64,000 nucleotides of DNA, taken from contig NZ_BSPC01000009.1 of assembly GCF_030160835.1 (NCBI RefSeq), positions 1-64,000 on the forward strand. The letters are read 5' to 3'. This document shows positions 32,115 through 41,400 of the stretch, piece after piece. How positions within the stretch are numbered: position 1 is the stretch's first letter; every line of letters starts with the position of its first letter. Position numbers and translations under genes: made by a program. The notes beneath the pieces were generated by a model, which was not told the origin of the DNA, searched no databases, and saw only the letters and a program-made list of their open reading frames with translations. This DNA is from Labrys miyagiensis (GTDB lineage Bacteria; Pseudomonadota; Alphaproteobacteria; Rhizobiales; Labraceae).

Positions 32115-32342
32115 CCCGCGGCGCCAATTACGGTATGCGGCGAAGGCGCAGATCGCAGCGATGGCGAGAAACAGAACGGGCAACGACCAGTCGCCAAGAT
32201 GGCTTGTAAATACCAAGGCACCTGGCTCGATGATCCACACCTTAAGCGGCCAGAGGACCAACAAGGTAAGGCCGATCATCATTAGGACCCAAAGGCCTTC
32301 CGGGAACCAGTCAGGGCGCTTCTGTTGCATGAGCGAAGACAT
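32058..32342 (-). CDS. Small two-helix membrane protein
   Basis: The 94-residue product has two membrane helices (LWVLMMIGLTLLVLWPL and PVLFLAIAAICAFAAY) and a very basic end (RNWRRGLLPYQRRRQETLRR). It overlaps the convergent virion-like gene by 57 bases. The size and position at the element's right end would fit a holin or another small phage membrane protein, but no lysis enzyme is beside it. The start could also be the next ATG at 32330. Confidence 0.5.
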   Translation of the reverse strand: MSSLMQQKRPDWFPEGLWVLMMIGLTLLVLWPLKVWIIEPGALVFTSHLGDWSLPVLFLAIAAICAFAAYRNWRRGLLPYQRRRQETLRRRIEH

Positions 32343-32402
32343 ACCACGAACGACGTGAGGAAGCGATGGACGACAATATCTGCGTTGAGCCTTATAGGAA
32401 GC

Positions 32403-32672
32403 TCATTGGGGAAATTTGGGAGGAGATTGCCGCGAGCGTTCCTCGTTCAGTTCCTCAAGCCCGAAGAGTAGCCGTTCCAAACGACGATAGATCAACTGAG
32501 AGCGATCAAGGTTCATCGCGTCGATTTGAAGCCTCAGGCGGTCGCAGAATTCCTGGAGAGGAATGATCTCCTTCAGGTGCAGGATCTCGGCGATCAGCAT
32601 CGTCGTGACCTGATCGACCTGGGCTGCTGCCGCGATCTGCTCCTTCACCCAGGCCTTTTCCTCGTCGTTCAT
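32403..32672 (-). CDS. Small helical protein near the right end
   Basis: GGGAGTGG precedes the ATG at 32672 (the frame opens at 32771). The 89-residue product is helical and charged (NDEEKAWVKEQIAAAAQVDQ, then QFCDRLRLQIDAMNLD-type sequence and RRLERLLFGLEELNEE). It is the last gene before the right attachment site. No family recognised. Confidence 0.5.
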   Translation of the reverse strand: MNDEEKAWVKEQIAAAAQVDQVTTMLIAEILHLKEIIPLQEFCDRLRLQIDAMNLDRSQLIYRRLERLLFGLEELNEERSRQSPPKFPQ

Positions 32673-32773
32673 CGGCGCCCACTCCCTTCTGCAGCAAGAC
32701 CGAATCCGTGGCGCAACCGTCCGGCACCGGAAGGCCAAATATCGCACTGTCAACGCGCAGACGCCATTCACCG

Positions 32774-32787
32774 TTCACCAGCCTTCG
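32774..32787. repeat. 14-bp motif shared by both ends of the element
   Basis: TTCACCAGCCTTCG is present here and at 3455-3468, in both cases inside the element and in the same orientation. In the circular form the two copies would flank the core, so an arm-type binding site is possible. Confidence 0.4.
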
Positions 32788-32890
32788 CTGGCATTCGTGG
32801 CAAATCGTCGCAACTGTTGGGGTATTTGTTAGGGCAGCCAAAAATCTGTTGCCAAATTCGTCCTATATCTCAAATACTTAGACGAATTTC

Positions 32891-32905
32891 ATGGCGGAAG
32901 GGGCG
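32891..32905. other. Right attachment site within the tRNA-Ser 3' end
   Basis: The 15 bases are identical to 3425-3439 and cover the CCA, the discriminator and part of the acceptor stem of the tRNA gene. The tRNA gene remains complete here. Confidence 0.75.
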
Positions 32906-32981
32906 GGATTCGAACCCGCGATACGGTTTCCCGTATACACACTTTCCAGGCGTGCGCCTTCAACCACTCGGCCACCCTTCC
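32892..32981 (-). tRNA. tRNA-Ser (anticodon GGA)
   Basis: Read on the minus strand, a seven-base acceptor stem GGAAGGG pairs with CCCTTCC. The anticodon loop is CTGGAAA between CACGC and GTGTG, giving anticodon GGA. The long variable arm (TATACGGGAAACCGTA) is typical of serine tRNAs, and GGTTCGAATCC is the T arm. CCA is encoded. The 3' end is the integration target of the element to its left. Confidence 0.97.
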
Positions 32982-33122
32982 GTCGAGCGGTGCTTATGGC
33001 GATGTCGGGGCGGTTTGTAAACCTTAGTTTGCAGGTTTTTCGCGTGGATTCCCGGGATATGGCCCTCCCCTGCGCCGACGGGATCGCCTAAGCTCCGGCA
33101 TCGTCCCGCGAGAGAGACCGCC

Positions 33123-33443
33123 ATGCGTTTCCTGGCCCGTGCCCTCGGCCTGTTCCTGGCCGCTGGAACCTTCGTTGCCGTCATGGTCGACGGCACCCGC
33201 TCGATCGCCGACAACCAGATCCTCTATCTGTCGATCCGCGGCTTCTGGACCTGGCTCAATGTGGCGAGCCTGGCGCGGGCGCAGGCCTGGGTGGAAGCCT
33301 ATCTGTCGGCCTTCGTGCTGGAGCACATCGCCATGCCGGTGCTGGAACTGCCTTTCGCCTGCCTCATGGCGGTGCTGGCGGTGCTGTTCCTCTGGCTCGG
33401 GCGGAAGCCCGCGAGCCGGATCGGCTATGTGTCGCATCTGTGA
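33123..33443 (+). CDS. Conserved small membrane protein
   Basis: The 106-residue protein has an N-terminal helix (LARALGLFLAAGTFVAVMVD), the conserved-looking segment DGTRSIADNQILYLSIRG and a second helix near the C-terminus (LPFACLMAVLAVLFLWLG). Proteins of this kind are common in Rhizobiales genomes without a function. It is the first core gene to the right of the tRNA. Confidence 0.75.
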   Translation: MRFLARALGLFLAAGTFVAVMVDGTRSIADNQILYLSIRGFWTWLNVASLARAQAWVEAYLSAFVLEHIAMPVLELPFACLMAVLAVLFLWLGRKPASRIGYVSHL

Positions 33444-33444
33444 G

Positions 33445-33522
33445 GAGTGGCGGTCTCTGACCGCCATCTTCCTACCCGACAAGCGCAACGGTTCCAAGAT
33501 GGCGGCCGGAGACCGCCACTCC
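33445..33522. repeat. Intergenic inverted repeat, GTGGCGGTCTC family
   Basis: GGAGTGGCGGTCTC (33445-33458) faces GAGACCGCCACTCC (33509-33522), with inner ACCGCCATCTT/AAGATGGCGG complementarity. A related half (GTGGCGGCCTCTGGCCGCCA) lies at 34452-34473, after modA. Confidence 0.7.
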
Positions 33523-33656
33523 ATGTTTGGCGCGCTTCCCCTCATGTCAGCGCTGCTAGAGGTCGGCTGGAAAGCCGGCGGTCCCGGGCTTGCTGTCCGG
33601 CGCGCCTCGCTATATCCCTTGAAACATAGCCATAGCGGCTCACTGGGGATCCTATC

Positions 33657-34427
33657 ATGCTGCGCTTTGCCCGCCGGGCGTTCCTTGCCCTTACCCTCGG
33701 CCTTGTCCTCTCGCCGGCACTTGCCCAGACGCAGGACGTCACCGTCTTTGCTGCCGCCAGCCTCAAGGGCTCGCTCGACGATGCCGCCAAGGCCTGGACC
33801 AAGACCTCCGGCAAGAACGTCAAGATCTCCTACGCCGCCTCCTCGGCCCTGATGAAGCAGATCGAGCAGGGCGCGCCCGCCGACATCTTCGCCTCGGCCG
33901 ATCTCGACTGGATGAAGTACGGCCTCGACAAGAAGCTGATCAAGCCCGACAGCGTCTCCAACCTGCTCGGCAATGCGCTGGTGCTGGTCGCCCCGGCGGA
34001 CTCGACCGCCACCATCACGCTCGGCCCGAATGCCGACCTTGCCGGCGCCATCGGCGACAGCAAGCTGGCGGTGGGCGAGGTGAAGACGGTGCCGGCCGGC
34101 AAATATGCCCTCGAGTCCCTCACCAAGCTCGGCATCCTTGCTTCCGTGCAGCCGAAATTCGCCCAGTCCGACAATGTGCGCGCGGCGCTCGCCTTGGTGG
34201 CCCGTGGCGAGGCCAAGTTCGGCATCGTCTATGCCACCGACGCGGCGGCCGAGCCCAAGGTGAAGGTGGTGGCGACCTTCCCTGAGGATTCGCACGCTCC
34301 GATCATCTACCCCTTCGGCCTGACCGCTTCCTCCACCAATGCCGACGCGGCGGCGTTCCAGGCCTTCCTGAAGACGCCGGACGGCCAGGCGGCGTTCGCC
34401 AAGGCCGGTTTCACGTTGCTGAAGTAA
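33657..34427 (+). CDS. modA: Molybdate ABC transporter substrate-binding protein
   Basis: The 256-residue protein has a signal peptide (ARRAFLALTLGLVLSPALAQ) and the ModA plan: VTVFAAASLKGSLDDAAKAW, SYAASSALMKQIEQGAPADI (oxyanion-binding Ser residues), the SADLDWM segment, and RGEAKFGIVYATDA near the C-terminus. It binds molybdate in the periplasm and hands it to ModB/ModC. No modB or modC follows; the next gene is a TetR regulator more than 400 bases on. It may be an extra binding protein or its partners may lie elsewhere. Confidence 0.9.
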   Translation: MLRFARRAFLALTLGLVLSPALAQTQDVTVFAAASLKGSLDDAAKAWTKTSGKNVKISYAASSALMKQIEQGAPADIFASADLDWMKYGLDKKLIKPDSVSNLLGNALVLVAPADSTATITLGPNADLAGAIGDSKLAVGEVKTVPAGKYALESLTKLGILASVQPKFAQSDNVRAALALVARGEAKFGIVYATDAAAEPKVKVVATFPEDSHAPIIYPFGLTASSTNADAAAFQAFLKTPDGQAAFAKAGFTLLK

Positions 34428-34849
34428 ACAGCGCTTTCGAGGCTTGCAGGCGTGGCGGCCTCTGGCCGCCATTTTTGTTTTGGGGCGGGTCTTTTTGCCA
34501 GGATGGTGGTTCCAAGGGGCAGGCGAGACGCCTGCGGTCCCAGGTACTGGCCGTGTCTCCGGTGCTCTATCCGGAGAGGCTCGGGCGGAAGAGGCGTTCC
34601 TGGGATCGCAGGCGTCTCGCCTGCCTCTTGGATGCGCGTTCTATCCGGAAATGGCGCGCGGTCCCCAGGAAGGGCCGCCTTCCTCCCGCTCCTTCACATC
34701 CCCGAAACATAGCTCACACAAATGTGCGCGTTTCGCGAGCACCCTTTGAAGTTGCAGCGTTGAATCCCGCATATTTTCATCACATTTCAGGTCATAAACG
34801 AAACTCTGTAGTTTCATTCGTTACCGCCGGGTTTTGATTCGAGGCCGCC
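34428..34849. other. Intergenic region with long inverted repeat, no gene
   Basis: A 33-base arm at 34513-34545 (CCAAGGGGCAGGCGAGACGC onwards) faces 34599-34631 (ending CGCCTGCCTCTTGG), forming an imperfect stem-loop of the CGCCTGC family. The last 150 bases before the TetR gene are more AT-rich and likely hold its promoter. Confidence 0.6.
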
Positions 34850-35536
34850 ATGGATTCGCTGACTGACGACAAGGCTTCGGGCGAGGAGAGGTGGCGCGAC
34901 ATCCGCCGCAACAATCTGCTGGATGCGGCCAGCCGCATCTTCGCCCGCCAGGGCTATGAGGCGACCTCCGTGGAGGACATCGCCTTCGAGGCCGGCATCG
35001 GCAAGCCCACGGTCTACCGCTATTTCGCCTCCAAGCAGGCCCTGTTCGAGGCGGTGTTCGGCCAGGCCATCGACGATCTTGAGATCCGGCTCGACGCCGC
35101 CCTCCTGCAGGACGGCCCCTTCGAGGATCGCCTGACACGCCTTGCCCTCGAGATCGTGCCGACCTTCCGCACCCATTTCGGCTCGATCCGCAATATCAAC
35201 GAGGGCGAGACCTCCAAGCGCCGGCTGTTCCGCCAGCGCCGCAGCCAGATCGAGCAGCGCCTCAAGGGCGTGATCGAGACGGCGCAGCGCCAGGGCGAGG
35301 CCCGCCCCTTCGATGCGGGCATGGCCGCCAAGCTGATGATCGGCATGATGTGGAGCGGCGTCGGCGCCGACTATCTCTCCGATGCCGAGGTCGCCGAAGC
35401 CGTGATCGGCATGGCCCTCAACGGCATCGGCCGGAGCCAGGCACCGCAAGGCCGCACGCCGCGGGAGCCTGCGACCGGCGGCACGGTCACCGTGCTGAAG
35501 CCCCGTGGCCGCAAGGGTGGGAGCCCCCAGCCGTGA
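34850..35536 (+). CDS. TetR-family transcriptional regulator
   Basis: The 228-residue protein has the TetR DNA-binding domain: RRNNLLDAASRIFARQGYEA, then VEDIAFEAGIGKPTVYRYFA and SKQALFEAVFG, about residues 19-75. A variable ligand domain follows with the Pro-rich C-terminal tail. It overlaps the MFS gene (GTGA) and is the likely repressor of that exporter and possibly of the RND pump 170 bases further on. Confidence 0.9.
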   Translation: MDSLTDDKASGEERWRDIRRNNLLDAASRIFARQGYEATSVEDIAFEAGIGKPTVYRYFASKQALFEAVFGQAIDDLEIRLDAALLQDGPFEDRLTRLALEIVPTFRTHFGSIRNINEGETSKRRLFRQRRSQIEQRLKGVIETAQRQGEARPFDAGMAAKLMIGMMWSGVGADYLSDAEVAEAVIGMALNGIGRSQAPQGRTPREPATGGTVTVLKPRGRKGGSPQP

Positions 35537-37017
35537 GCCAGGGCCGCATTCCCAAGATCGACATACCCTCTGGCCGCCTGCTGCCGCTGATCATCGCCTG
35601 CGGGCTGTTCATGGAGAATCTCGACTCCACGGTGCTCTCCACTGCGCTGCCGACCATCGCGCACGATTTCGGCACCAGCCCGATCTATCTGAAGCTGACG
35701 CTGACGTCCTACCTTCTCTCGCTCGCCATCTTCATCCCGACCTCCGGCTGGATGGCCGACCGCTTCGGCGCGCGCACCGTGTTCCGCGCCGCCATTGTGG
35801 TGTTCGCACTGGGCTCGATCGCCTGTGGCCTCTCGACCAACCTCACCGAGCTCGTCTTCGCCCGCATCATCCAGGGCATGGGCGGGGCGATGATGACGCC
35901 GGTCGGCCGCCTGATCATCCTCAAGACCACGCCCAAGCACGATCTCGTCAATGCCATGATGTGGCTGACGCTGCCGGCCTTGCTCGGTCCGCTCAGCGGC
36001 CCGCCGCTGGGCGGCTTCATCACCACCTATTTCCACTGGCGCCTGATCTTCTGGATCAACATCCCCATCGCCGTGCTCGGCATCATCCTGGCCACGCTTT
36101 ACGTACCCAATGTGCGCGAGGACGACCGGCGGCCCTTCGACCTTGTCGGCTTCGGCCTGCTGGCTCCCGGCCTGGTGGCCCTGATGAGCGGGGCGACGCT
36201 GTCCGGCCTCGACCTCGTGCCGGTGGGCTACAATGTGGCGCTGGCGGTGCTGGGCCTCGTGCTGATCGGCCTCTATGTGCCCCATGCCCGCCGCTCGGCC
36301 AATCCGCTGATCGAGCTCCGCCTGCTGACCCTCCCGGCCTTTCGTGCCTCGATCACCGGCGGCTTCCTCTTCCGCATCGGCGTGGGGGCGACACCCTTTT
36401 TGCTGGCGCTCTATTTCCAGCTCGGCTTCGATTTCAACGCCTTCCAGTCCGGTATGCTGACGCTCGCCACCGGCGCCGGCGCCATGGCGATGAAGGCCCT
36501 GGCCGGGCCGATCCTGCGGCGTGCCGGCTTCCGCCGCGTGCTCACGGTCAACGCGGTGGTCTCCTCCGTCCTCGTGGCCGCGCCGGCCCTGTTCTATGCC
36601 GGCATGCCCGTCTACCTCATCTCGCTGACGCTGCTGGCGGCCGGGTTCACACGCTCGCTGCAATTCACCAGTATCAATACGGCCGGCGTCTCGGACGTGC
36701 CGCCCCATCTGATGGGGCGCGTCACCAGCATGACGTCGGTGTTGCAGGAACTGGCGAGTTCGGTCGGCGTGTCGGTGGCGGCGCTGGCGCTCGAGGGCTC
36801 GATGCGCCTGCACGGCACCACCAGCCTGACGGCGGATATTTTCCCGCCGGTGTTCGTGATGATCGGCCTGATCGCCGTAACGTCGACGCTGATCTTCAGA
36901 CAGCTGCCGCGCGATGTCGGCAGCGAGCTGCTGGCGCCGGCGCCTGGGGCACCGTCCCCGCGCGCAGTCCCCGGCACGGTTGTGCCTCCCGCGGGAGGTC
37001 CGGTGCCTGCGGAGTGA
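35533..37017 (+). CDS. MFS drug exporter, DHA2 (EmrB/QacA) type
   Basis: The GTG at 35533 overlaps the TetR stop by 4 bases and gives 494 residues. Fourteen membrane helices are expected. Visible motifs are ENLDSTVLSTALPTIA in helix 1, the loop 2-3 motif GWMADRFGARTVF and the family segment RIIQGMGGAMMTPVGRL in helix 4. The enzyme would export drugs or other lipophilic compounds with protons across the inner membrane. Its regulator is the gene before it. Confidence 0.9.
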   Translation: MSQGRIPKIDIPSGRLLPLIIACGLFMENLDSTVLSTALPTIAHDFGTSPIYLKLTLTSYLLSLAIFIPTSGWMADRFGARTVFRAAIVVFALGSIACGLSTNLTELVFARIIQGMGGAMMTPVGRLIILKTTPKHDLVNAMMWLTLPALLGPLSGPPLGGFITTYFHWRLIFWINIPIAVLGIILATLYVPNVREDDRRPFDLVGFGLLAPGLVALMSGATLSGLDLVPVGYNVALAVLGLVLIGLYVPHARRSANPLIELRLLTLPAFRASITGGFLFRIGVGATPFLLALYFQLGFDFNAFQSGMLTLATGAGAMAMKALAGPILRRAGFRRVLTVNAVVSSVLVAAPALFYAGMPVYLISLTLLAAGFTRSLQFTSINTAGVSDVPPHLMGRVTSMTSVLQELASSVGVSVAALALEGSMRLHGTTSLTADIFPPVFVMIGLIAVTSTLIFRQLPRDVGSELLAPAPGAPSPRAVPGTVVPPAGGPVPAE

Positions 37018-37052
37018 CAACTCACTTCGCATCACAAACGGGTTAAATAACG

Positions 37053-37114
37053 TTCAGTATTGATCAAATTTTCAGCACTGAAACATTACTTAACACAGCG
37101 TCATACTTTTGACG
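37053..37114. promoter_or_regulatory. Inverted repeats upstream of the RND operon
   Basis: TTCAGT (37053-37058) faces ACTGAA (37077-37082), and CGTCA (37099-37103) faces TGACG (37110-37114), in an AT-rich 170-base leader. TetR-type operators look like these, and the TetR gene is two genes upstream. Confidence 0.45.
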
Positions 37115-37191
37115 ACCTAAGCATTCTAAATTACGCTCGAGATTTTTTGTGTGTACGCAGTTAAGGCGTATGTATATCCGTGGGTATAGAC

Positions 37192-38439
37192 ATGGCTAAC
37201 GAAGAAGAAAAGCAGAAGAGGCCGCGCCGTCGCTGGCCGGTATTCCTGACCATCCTGGTGGCCGGCGCGGCGGGCTATGGCGGCTGGCGCCACTTCATAA
37301 CCGATGCCAAGCCGACGCCCCAGCCTCAGGCCGAGGCCGCCGCGCCCGCCAAGGTGCCCGTCACCTTCATCGAAGTGAAGAAGGCCGACTATCCCGTGCA
37401 CACCTATGGCCTGGGCACAGTGATGCCGCTCAAGACGGTGACGGTGAGAAGCCGCGTCGACGGCGAGATCACCAAGATCCTGTTCAAGCAGGGCCAGATG
37501 GTGAAGCAGGGCGATCCGCTGTTGGAGATCGACAAGCGGCCCTACCAGGCAGCGCTCGACCAGGCGGTGGCCAAGAAGGCACAGGACGAAGCCAATCTGC
37601 GCAACGATCAACTCAACCTGCAGCGCTTCCAGAACCTCGCGGAGAAAAGCTTCGAATCCAAGCAGGATGTCGACACCCAGCAAGCCCTGGTCGACCAGGT
37701 CAAGGCGCAGATCGAGGGTGACGAGGCCGCCATCGACAATGCCCAGACCAATCTGAGCTACACCACCATCACAGCCCCGCTCACCGGGCGCACCGGCTTC
37801 CGCCTGATCGATGCCGGCAACATCGTCCACGCCTCGGACTCGACCGGCATCGTCACCATCGCCCAGCTGCAGCCGATCTCCGTGCAGTTCACCGAGCCGC
37901 AGGACCAGTTGCCGGCCATCACCAAGGCGTTCGACAAGGGCACCGTGCCGGTCGAGGCGATGAGCTCCGACGGGACGACCACTCTCTCGCGGGGACGGCT
38001 CCTGGTGATCGACAATACCGTCAACCAGGCCACCGGCACCATCAGCGTGAAGGCCCGCTTCGACAACCAGGACAATGCGCTCTGGCCGGGCCTGTCGGTC
38101 AACACCCGCATGCTGATCAACACGCTTGCCCAGGTGATCGTGGTGCCCAGCGACGTGGTGCAGCACGGCCCCAATGGGCTGTTCGCCTATGTCATCGGCG
38201 ACGATGACAAGGTCAGCGCCAAGCCGATCAAGGTCAGCGTCAATGGCGACGGCAACGCCGTGATCTCGGATGGGCTCACCGTCGGCCAGAAGGTGGTGGT
38301 GGAGGGCCAGTCCCGCCTGCAGATCGGCGCGCTGGTCGATGCCAAGCCGATGGCCTCCGATGCCGAGAAGGTTGCCGAGCAAACCATGCCTCCGGCAGAC
38401 GGCACGGCCGGCGATGCATCCCAGAAGAAGGCGGACTGA
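37192..38439 (+). CDS. RND efflux periplasmic adaptor
   Basis: Starting at ATG 37192 (a GTG at 37180 is possible), the 415-residue protein has an N-terminal membrane anchor (RRWPVFLTILVAGAAGYGG) and the HlyD/MdtA plan. Lipoyl halves surround an alpha-hairpin (RVDGEITKILFKQGQMVKQG; YTTITAPLTGRTGFRLIDAG), followed by a beta-barrel and a C-terminal membrane-proximal domain. It links the inner-membrane pump to an outer-membrane channel. The permease follows 2 bases after its stop. No TolC homologue is in the window. Confidence 0.92.
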   Translation: MANEEEKQKRPRRRWPVFLTILVAGAAGYGGWRHFITDAKPTPQPQAEAAAPAKVPVTFIEVKKADYPVHTYGLGTVMPLKTVTVRSRVDGEITKILFKQGQMVKQGDPLLEIDKRPYQAALDQAVAKKAQDEANLRNDQLNLQRFQNLAEKSFESKQDVDTQQALVDQVKAQIEGDEAAIDNAQTNLSYTTITAPLTGRTGFRLIDAGNIVHASDSTGIVTIAQLQPISVQFTEPQDQLPAITKAFDKGTVPVEAMSSDGTTTLSRGRLLVIDNTVNQATGTISVKARFDNQDNALWPGLSVNTRMLINTLAQVIVVPSDVVQHGPNGLFAYVIGDDDKVSAKPIKVSVNGDGNAVISDGLTVGQKVVVEGQSRLQIGALVDAKPMASDAEKVAEQTMPPADGTAGDASQKKAD

Positions 38440-38441
38440 TC

Positions 38442-41400
38442 ATGGCCGGCGGCATCTCCACCCCCTTCATCCGCTTCCCGATCGCCACCTCGCTTCTGAT
38501 GGTCGGCATCCTGTTCGTGGGCATCATCGCCTATCCGCAATTGCCGGTGGCGCCGCTCCCGGAAGTCGACTTCCCGACCATCCAGGTCTCGGCCAGCCTG
38601 CCCGGCGCCGACCCCGCGACCATGGCATCCTCGGTGGCGCAGCCGCTGGAATCACAGTTCGCGCTGATCCCGGGCGTGTCGGAGATGACCTCTTCGAGCC
38701 AGACCTCATCGACCCAGATCACCCTGCAGTTCGACCTTTCGCGCAATATCGACGGCGCCGGCTCCGATGTGCTCGCCGCCATCAACGCCGCCTCCGGCCA
38801 GTTGCCCAAGAGCATGCCGAGCCCGCCGACCTATCGCAAGGTGAACCCGGCCGACTCGCCTATCCTGCTGCTCGGCGCCACTTCCGAAACGCTGCCACTG
38901 ACGGAGGTCTCGGACGAAGCCCTCACCAAGCTCGCCCAGGCCATCAGCCAGATCAACGGCGTCGGCCAGGTCAGCGTCGGCGGGCAACAGACACCCTCCA
39001 TCCGCATCCAGGTCGATCCGGCGAAGCTTGTCACCATGGGCCTGTCGCTGGAGGATGTGCGCACGCCGCTGGCGGTCACCACCGTCAACAACCCCAAGGG
39101 CACTTTCAACGGCGCCACGCGTTCCTACACCATCTACACCAATGACCAGCTCACCGACGCCAAGAGCTGGAACGACGTGATCATCGCCTATCGCAATGGC
39201 AGCCCGATCCGCGTGCGCGATATCGGCCAGGCCATCAGCGCCCCGCAGGACGACACCCAGGCCGGCTGGGCGGACGGCAAGCGCGGCGTGTTCCTGGTGA
39301 TCTTCAAGCAGCCCGGCGCCAACGTCATCAACACCGTCGACAGCGTGATGAAGGAGCTGCCGCATCTGGAAGCCGGCATCTCTCCCGCCATCAAGATCTC
39401 GGTGCTCTCCGACCGCACGCAGACCATCCGCGCCGCGGTGAAGGACGTGCAGTTCACGCTGCTGCTCACCATCGGCCTCGTGGTGATGGTGATCTTCATC
39501 TTCCTGCGTAGCGTCTGGGCCACCATCATCCCCTCGATCACCGTGCCGCTCGCCCTGCTCGGTGCCTGCGCGTTGATGTGGATTGCCGGCTACAGCCTCG
39601 ACAATCTCTCGCTGATGGCCCTCACCATCGCGGTCGGCTTCGTGGTCGACGACGCCATCGTCATGCTGGAGAACATCACCCGCTACATCGAGGAGGGCGA
39701 GAGGCCGATGGCCGCCGCCATCAAGGGCGCTGGCGAAATCGGCTTCACCATACTCTCGATCTCAATCTCCCTGATCGCGGTGCTGATCCCGCTCCTCCTG
39801 ATGAGCGGCATCATCGGGCGCCTGTTCCGCGAGTTCTCGATCACGCTCGCCATGACCATCGTGGTCTCGGCCTTTGTCTCGCTGACGCTGACGCCGATGA
39901 TGGCTTCCCGCTTCCTCAAGCCCATCCATGACGAGCATCACGGCAAGCTCTTCCAGCTCAGCGAACGCATGTTCCAGGGCCTGGTGAACGGCTATGAACG
40001 CGGCCTCGACCTGGTGCTGCGCTTCCGCTTCATGACGCTGCTGGTGTTCTTCGCCACGGTGGTGCTCACCTGCTATCTCTTCGTGATCATCCCCAAGGGC
40101 TTCTTCCCGCAGCAGGACACCGGCCTGATCACCGGCGTGGTGGAAACGGCGCAGGACACCTCCGTCTCCGACATGGCCAAACATATGGAGGAACTCGGCG
40201 CCATCGTGCTGAAGGACCCGGCCATCGCCCATATGGCGATGCGCATGGGCGGCAACGGCAATACGCTCAATGACGGCACGATGTATATCACCCTGAAGCC
40301 GCTCGACGAGCGCACGGCCTCGGCGGACCAGGTGATCCGCCGCCTGCAAACCCAGACCTCGCAGGTGCAGGGCGCCCGGCTCTTTCTACAATCGGCGCAG
40401 GACGTGCGCCTCGGCGGCCGCCCCTCACGCACCCAGTACCAGTTCACGCTGCAGGGCACCGACATCGACCAGCTCAACGAGTGGGCGCCCAAGCTCCTCG
40501 ACAAGATGAAGACGATGCCGGAACTGCGCGACGTCGCCTCTGACCAGCAGGCCTCCGGCACCACGCTGACCCTGTCGATCGACCGGGACCAGGCGGCGCG
40601 CTACGGCCTGACGCCCGACCTCATCGACGCCACGCTCTACGATGCCTTCGGCCAGCGCCAGATCGCCAATTTCTCGACACAGCTCTCCACCTATTACGTC
40701 ATTCTGGAGGTGCTGCCCTCGCTGCAGAAGAACACCTCGACGCTGCAGCAGATCTATCTGCGCTCGCCCACCACGGGCGGCGAGGTACCGCTCTCGGCCT
40801 TCGCCAAATGGACCACCGATCCGGTGCGCCCGCTCGCCATCAACCACCAGGGCCAGTTTCCCGCGGTGACGATCTCCTTCAACCTGGCGCCCGGCACCGC
40901 GCTCGGCCAGGCGACGACGGCGATCAACGCCATGGAACAGCAGATGAGCGTGCCGGCGACCATCACCTCGACCTTCCAGGGCACGGCGCAGGCCTTCCAG
41001 GACTCGCTTGCCTCCGTGCCGCTGCTGATCGTGGCGGCGCTGATCGTGGTCTACCTGATCCTCGGCATCCTCTATGAGAGCTACATCCACCCGCTGACCA
41101 TCCTCTCGACCCTGCCTTCGGCCGGCGTCGGGGCGCTGGCCACGCTGCTGACCTTCCACTTCGACTTCAGCCTGATCGCGTTGATCGGGGTGATCCTGCT
41201 GATCGGCATCGTCAAGAAGAACGGCATCATGATGGTGGACTTCGCCATCGTGGCCGAACGCGACCATCGCATGAGCCCGCAGGAGGCGATCCGCCGCGCC
41301 TGCCTGCTGCGCTTCCGCCCGATCCTGATGACCACCATGGCAGCCATGCTCGGCGGCGTGCCGCTGATGCTCGGCCACGGCACCGGCTCGGAAATCCGCC

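Larger units (their letters stand above)
3425..32905 (+). mobile_element. Integrated element at tRNA-Ser(GGA), about 29.5 kb
   Basis: The element is bounded by the two 15-bp direct repeats, with an intact tyrosine integrase just inside the left copy and the intact tRNA gene at the right copy. The content is mobile: integrase, HTH/Xis-like protein, DUF3987 primase-helicase, serine recombinase, transposition ATPase remnant and tail-fibre genes. The integrase sits at the end away from the tRNA. Structural and packaging genes of a phage are mostly missing. Regulatory and membrane genes with clearly lower GC suggest mixed origin. Confidence 0.75.

Noticed and set aside
33024-34472. 482-codon minus frame opposite modA
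   Set aside because: Gly/Arg/His-rich antisense shadow in GC-rich DNA; ModA has signal peptide and family motifs.
35371-37046. Long frames (554 codons minus, 513 codons plus) over the MFS gene
   Set aside because: Composition typical of shadow frames in GC-rich DNA; the MFS frame has clear helices and motifs.
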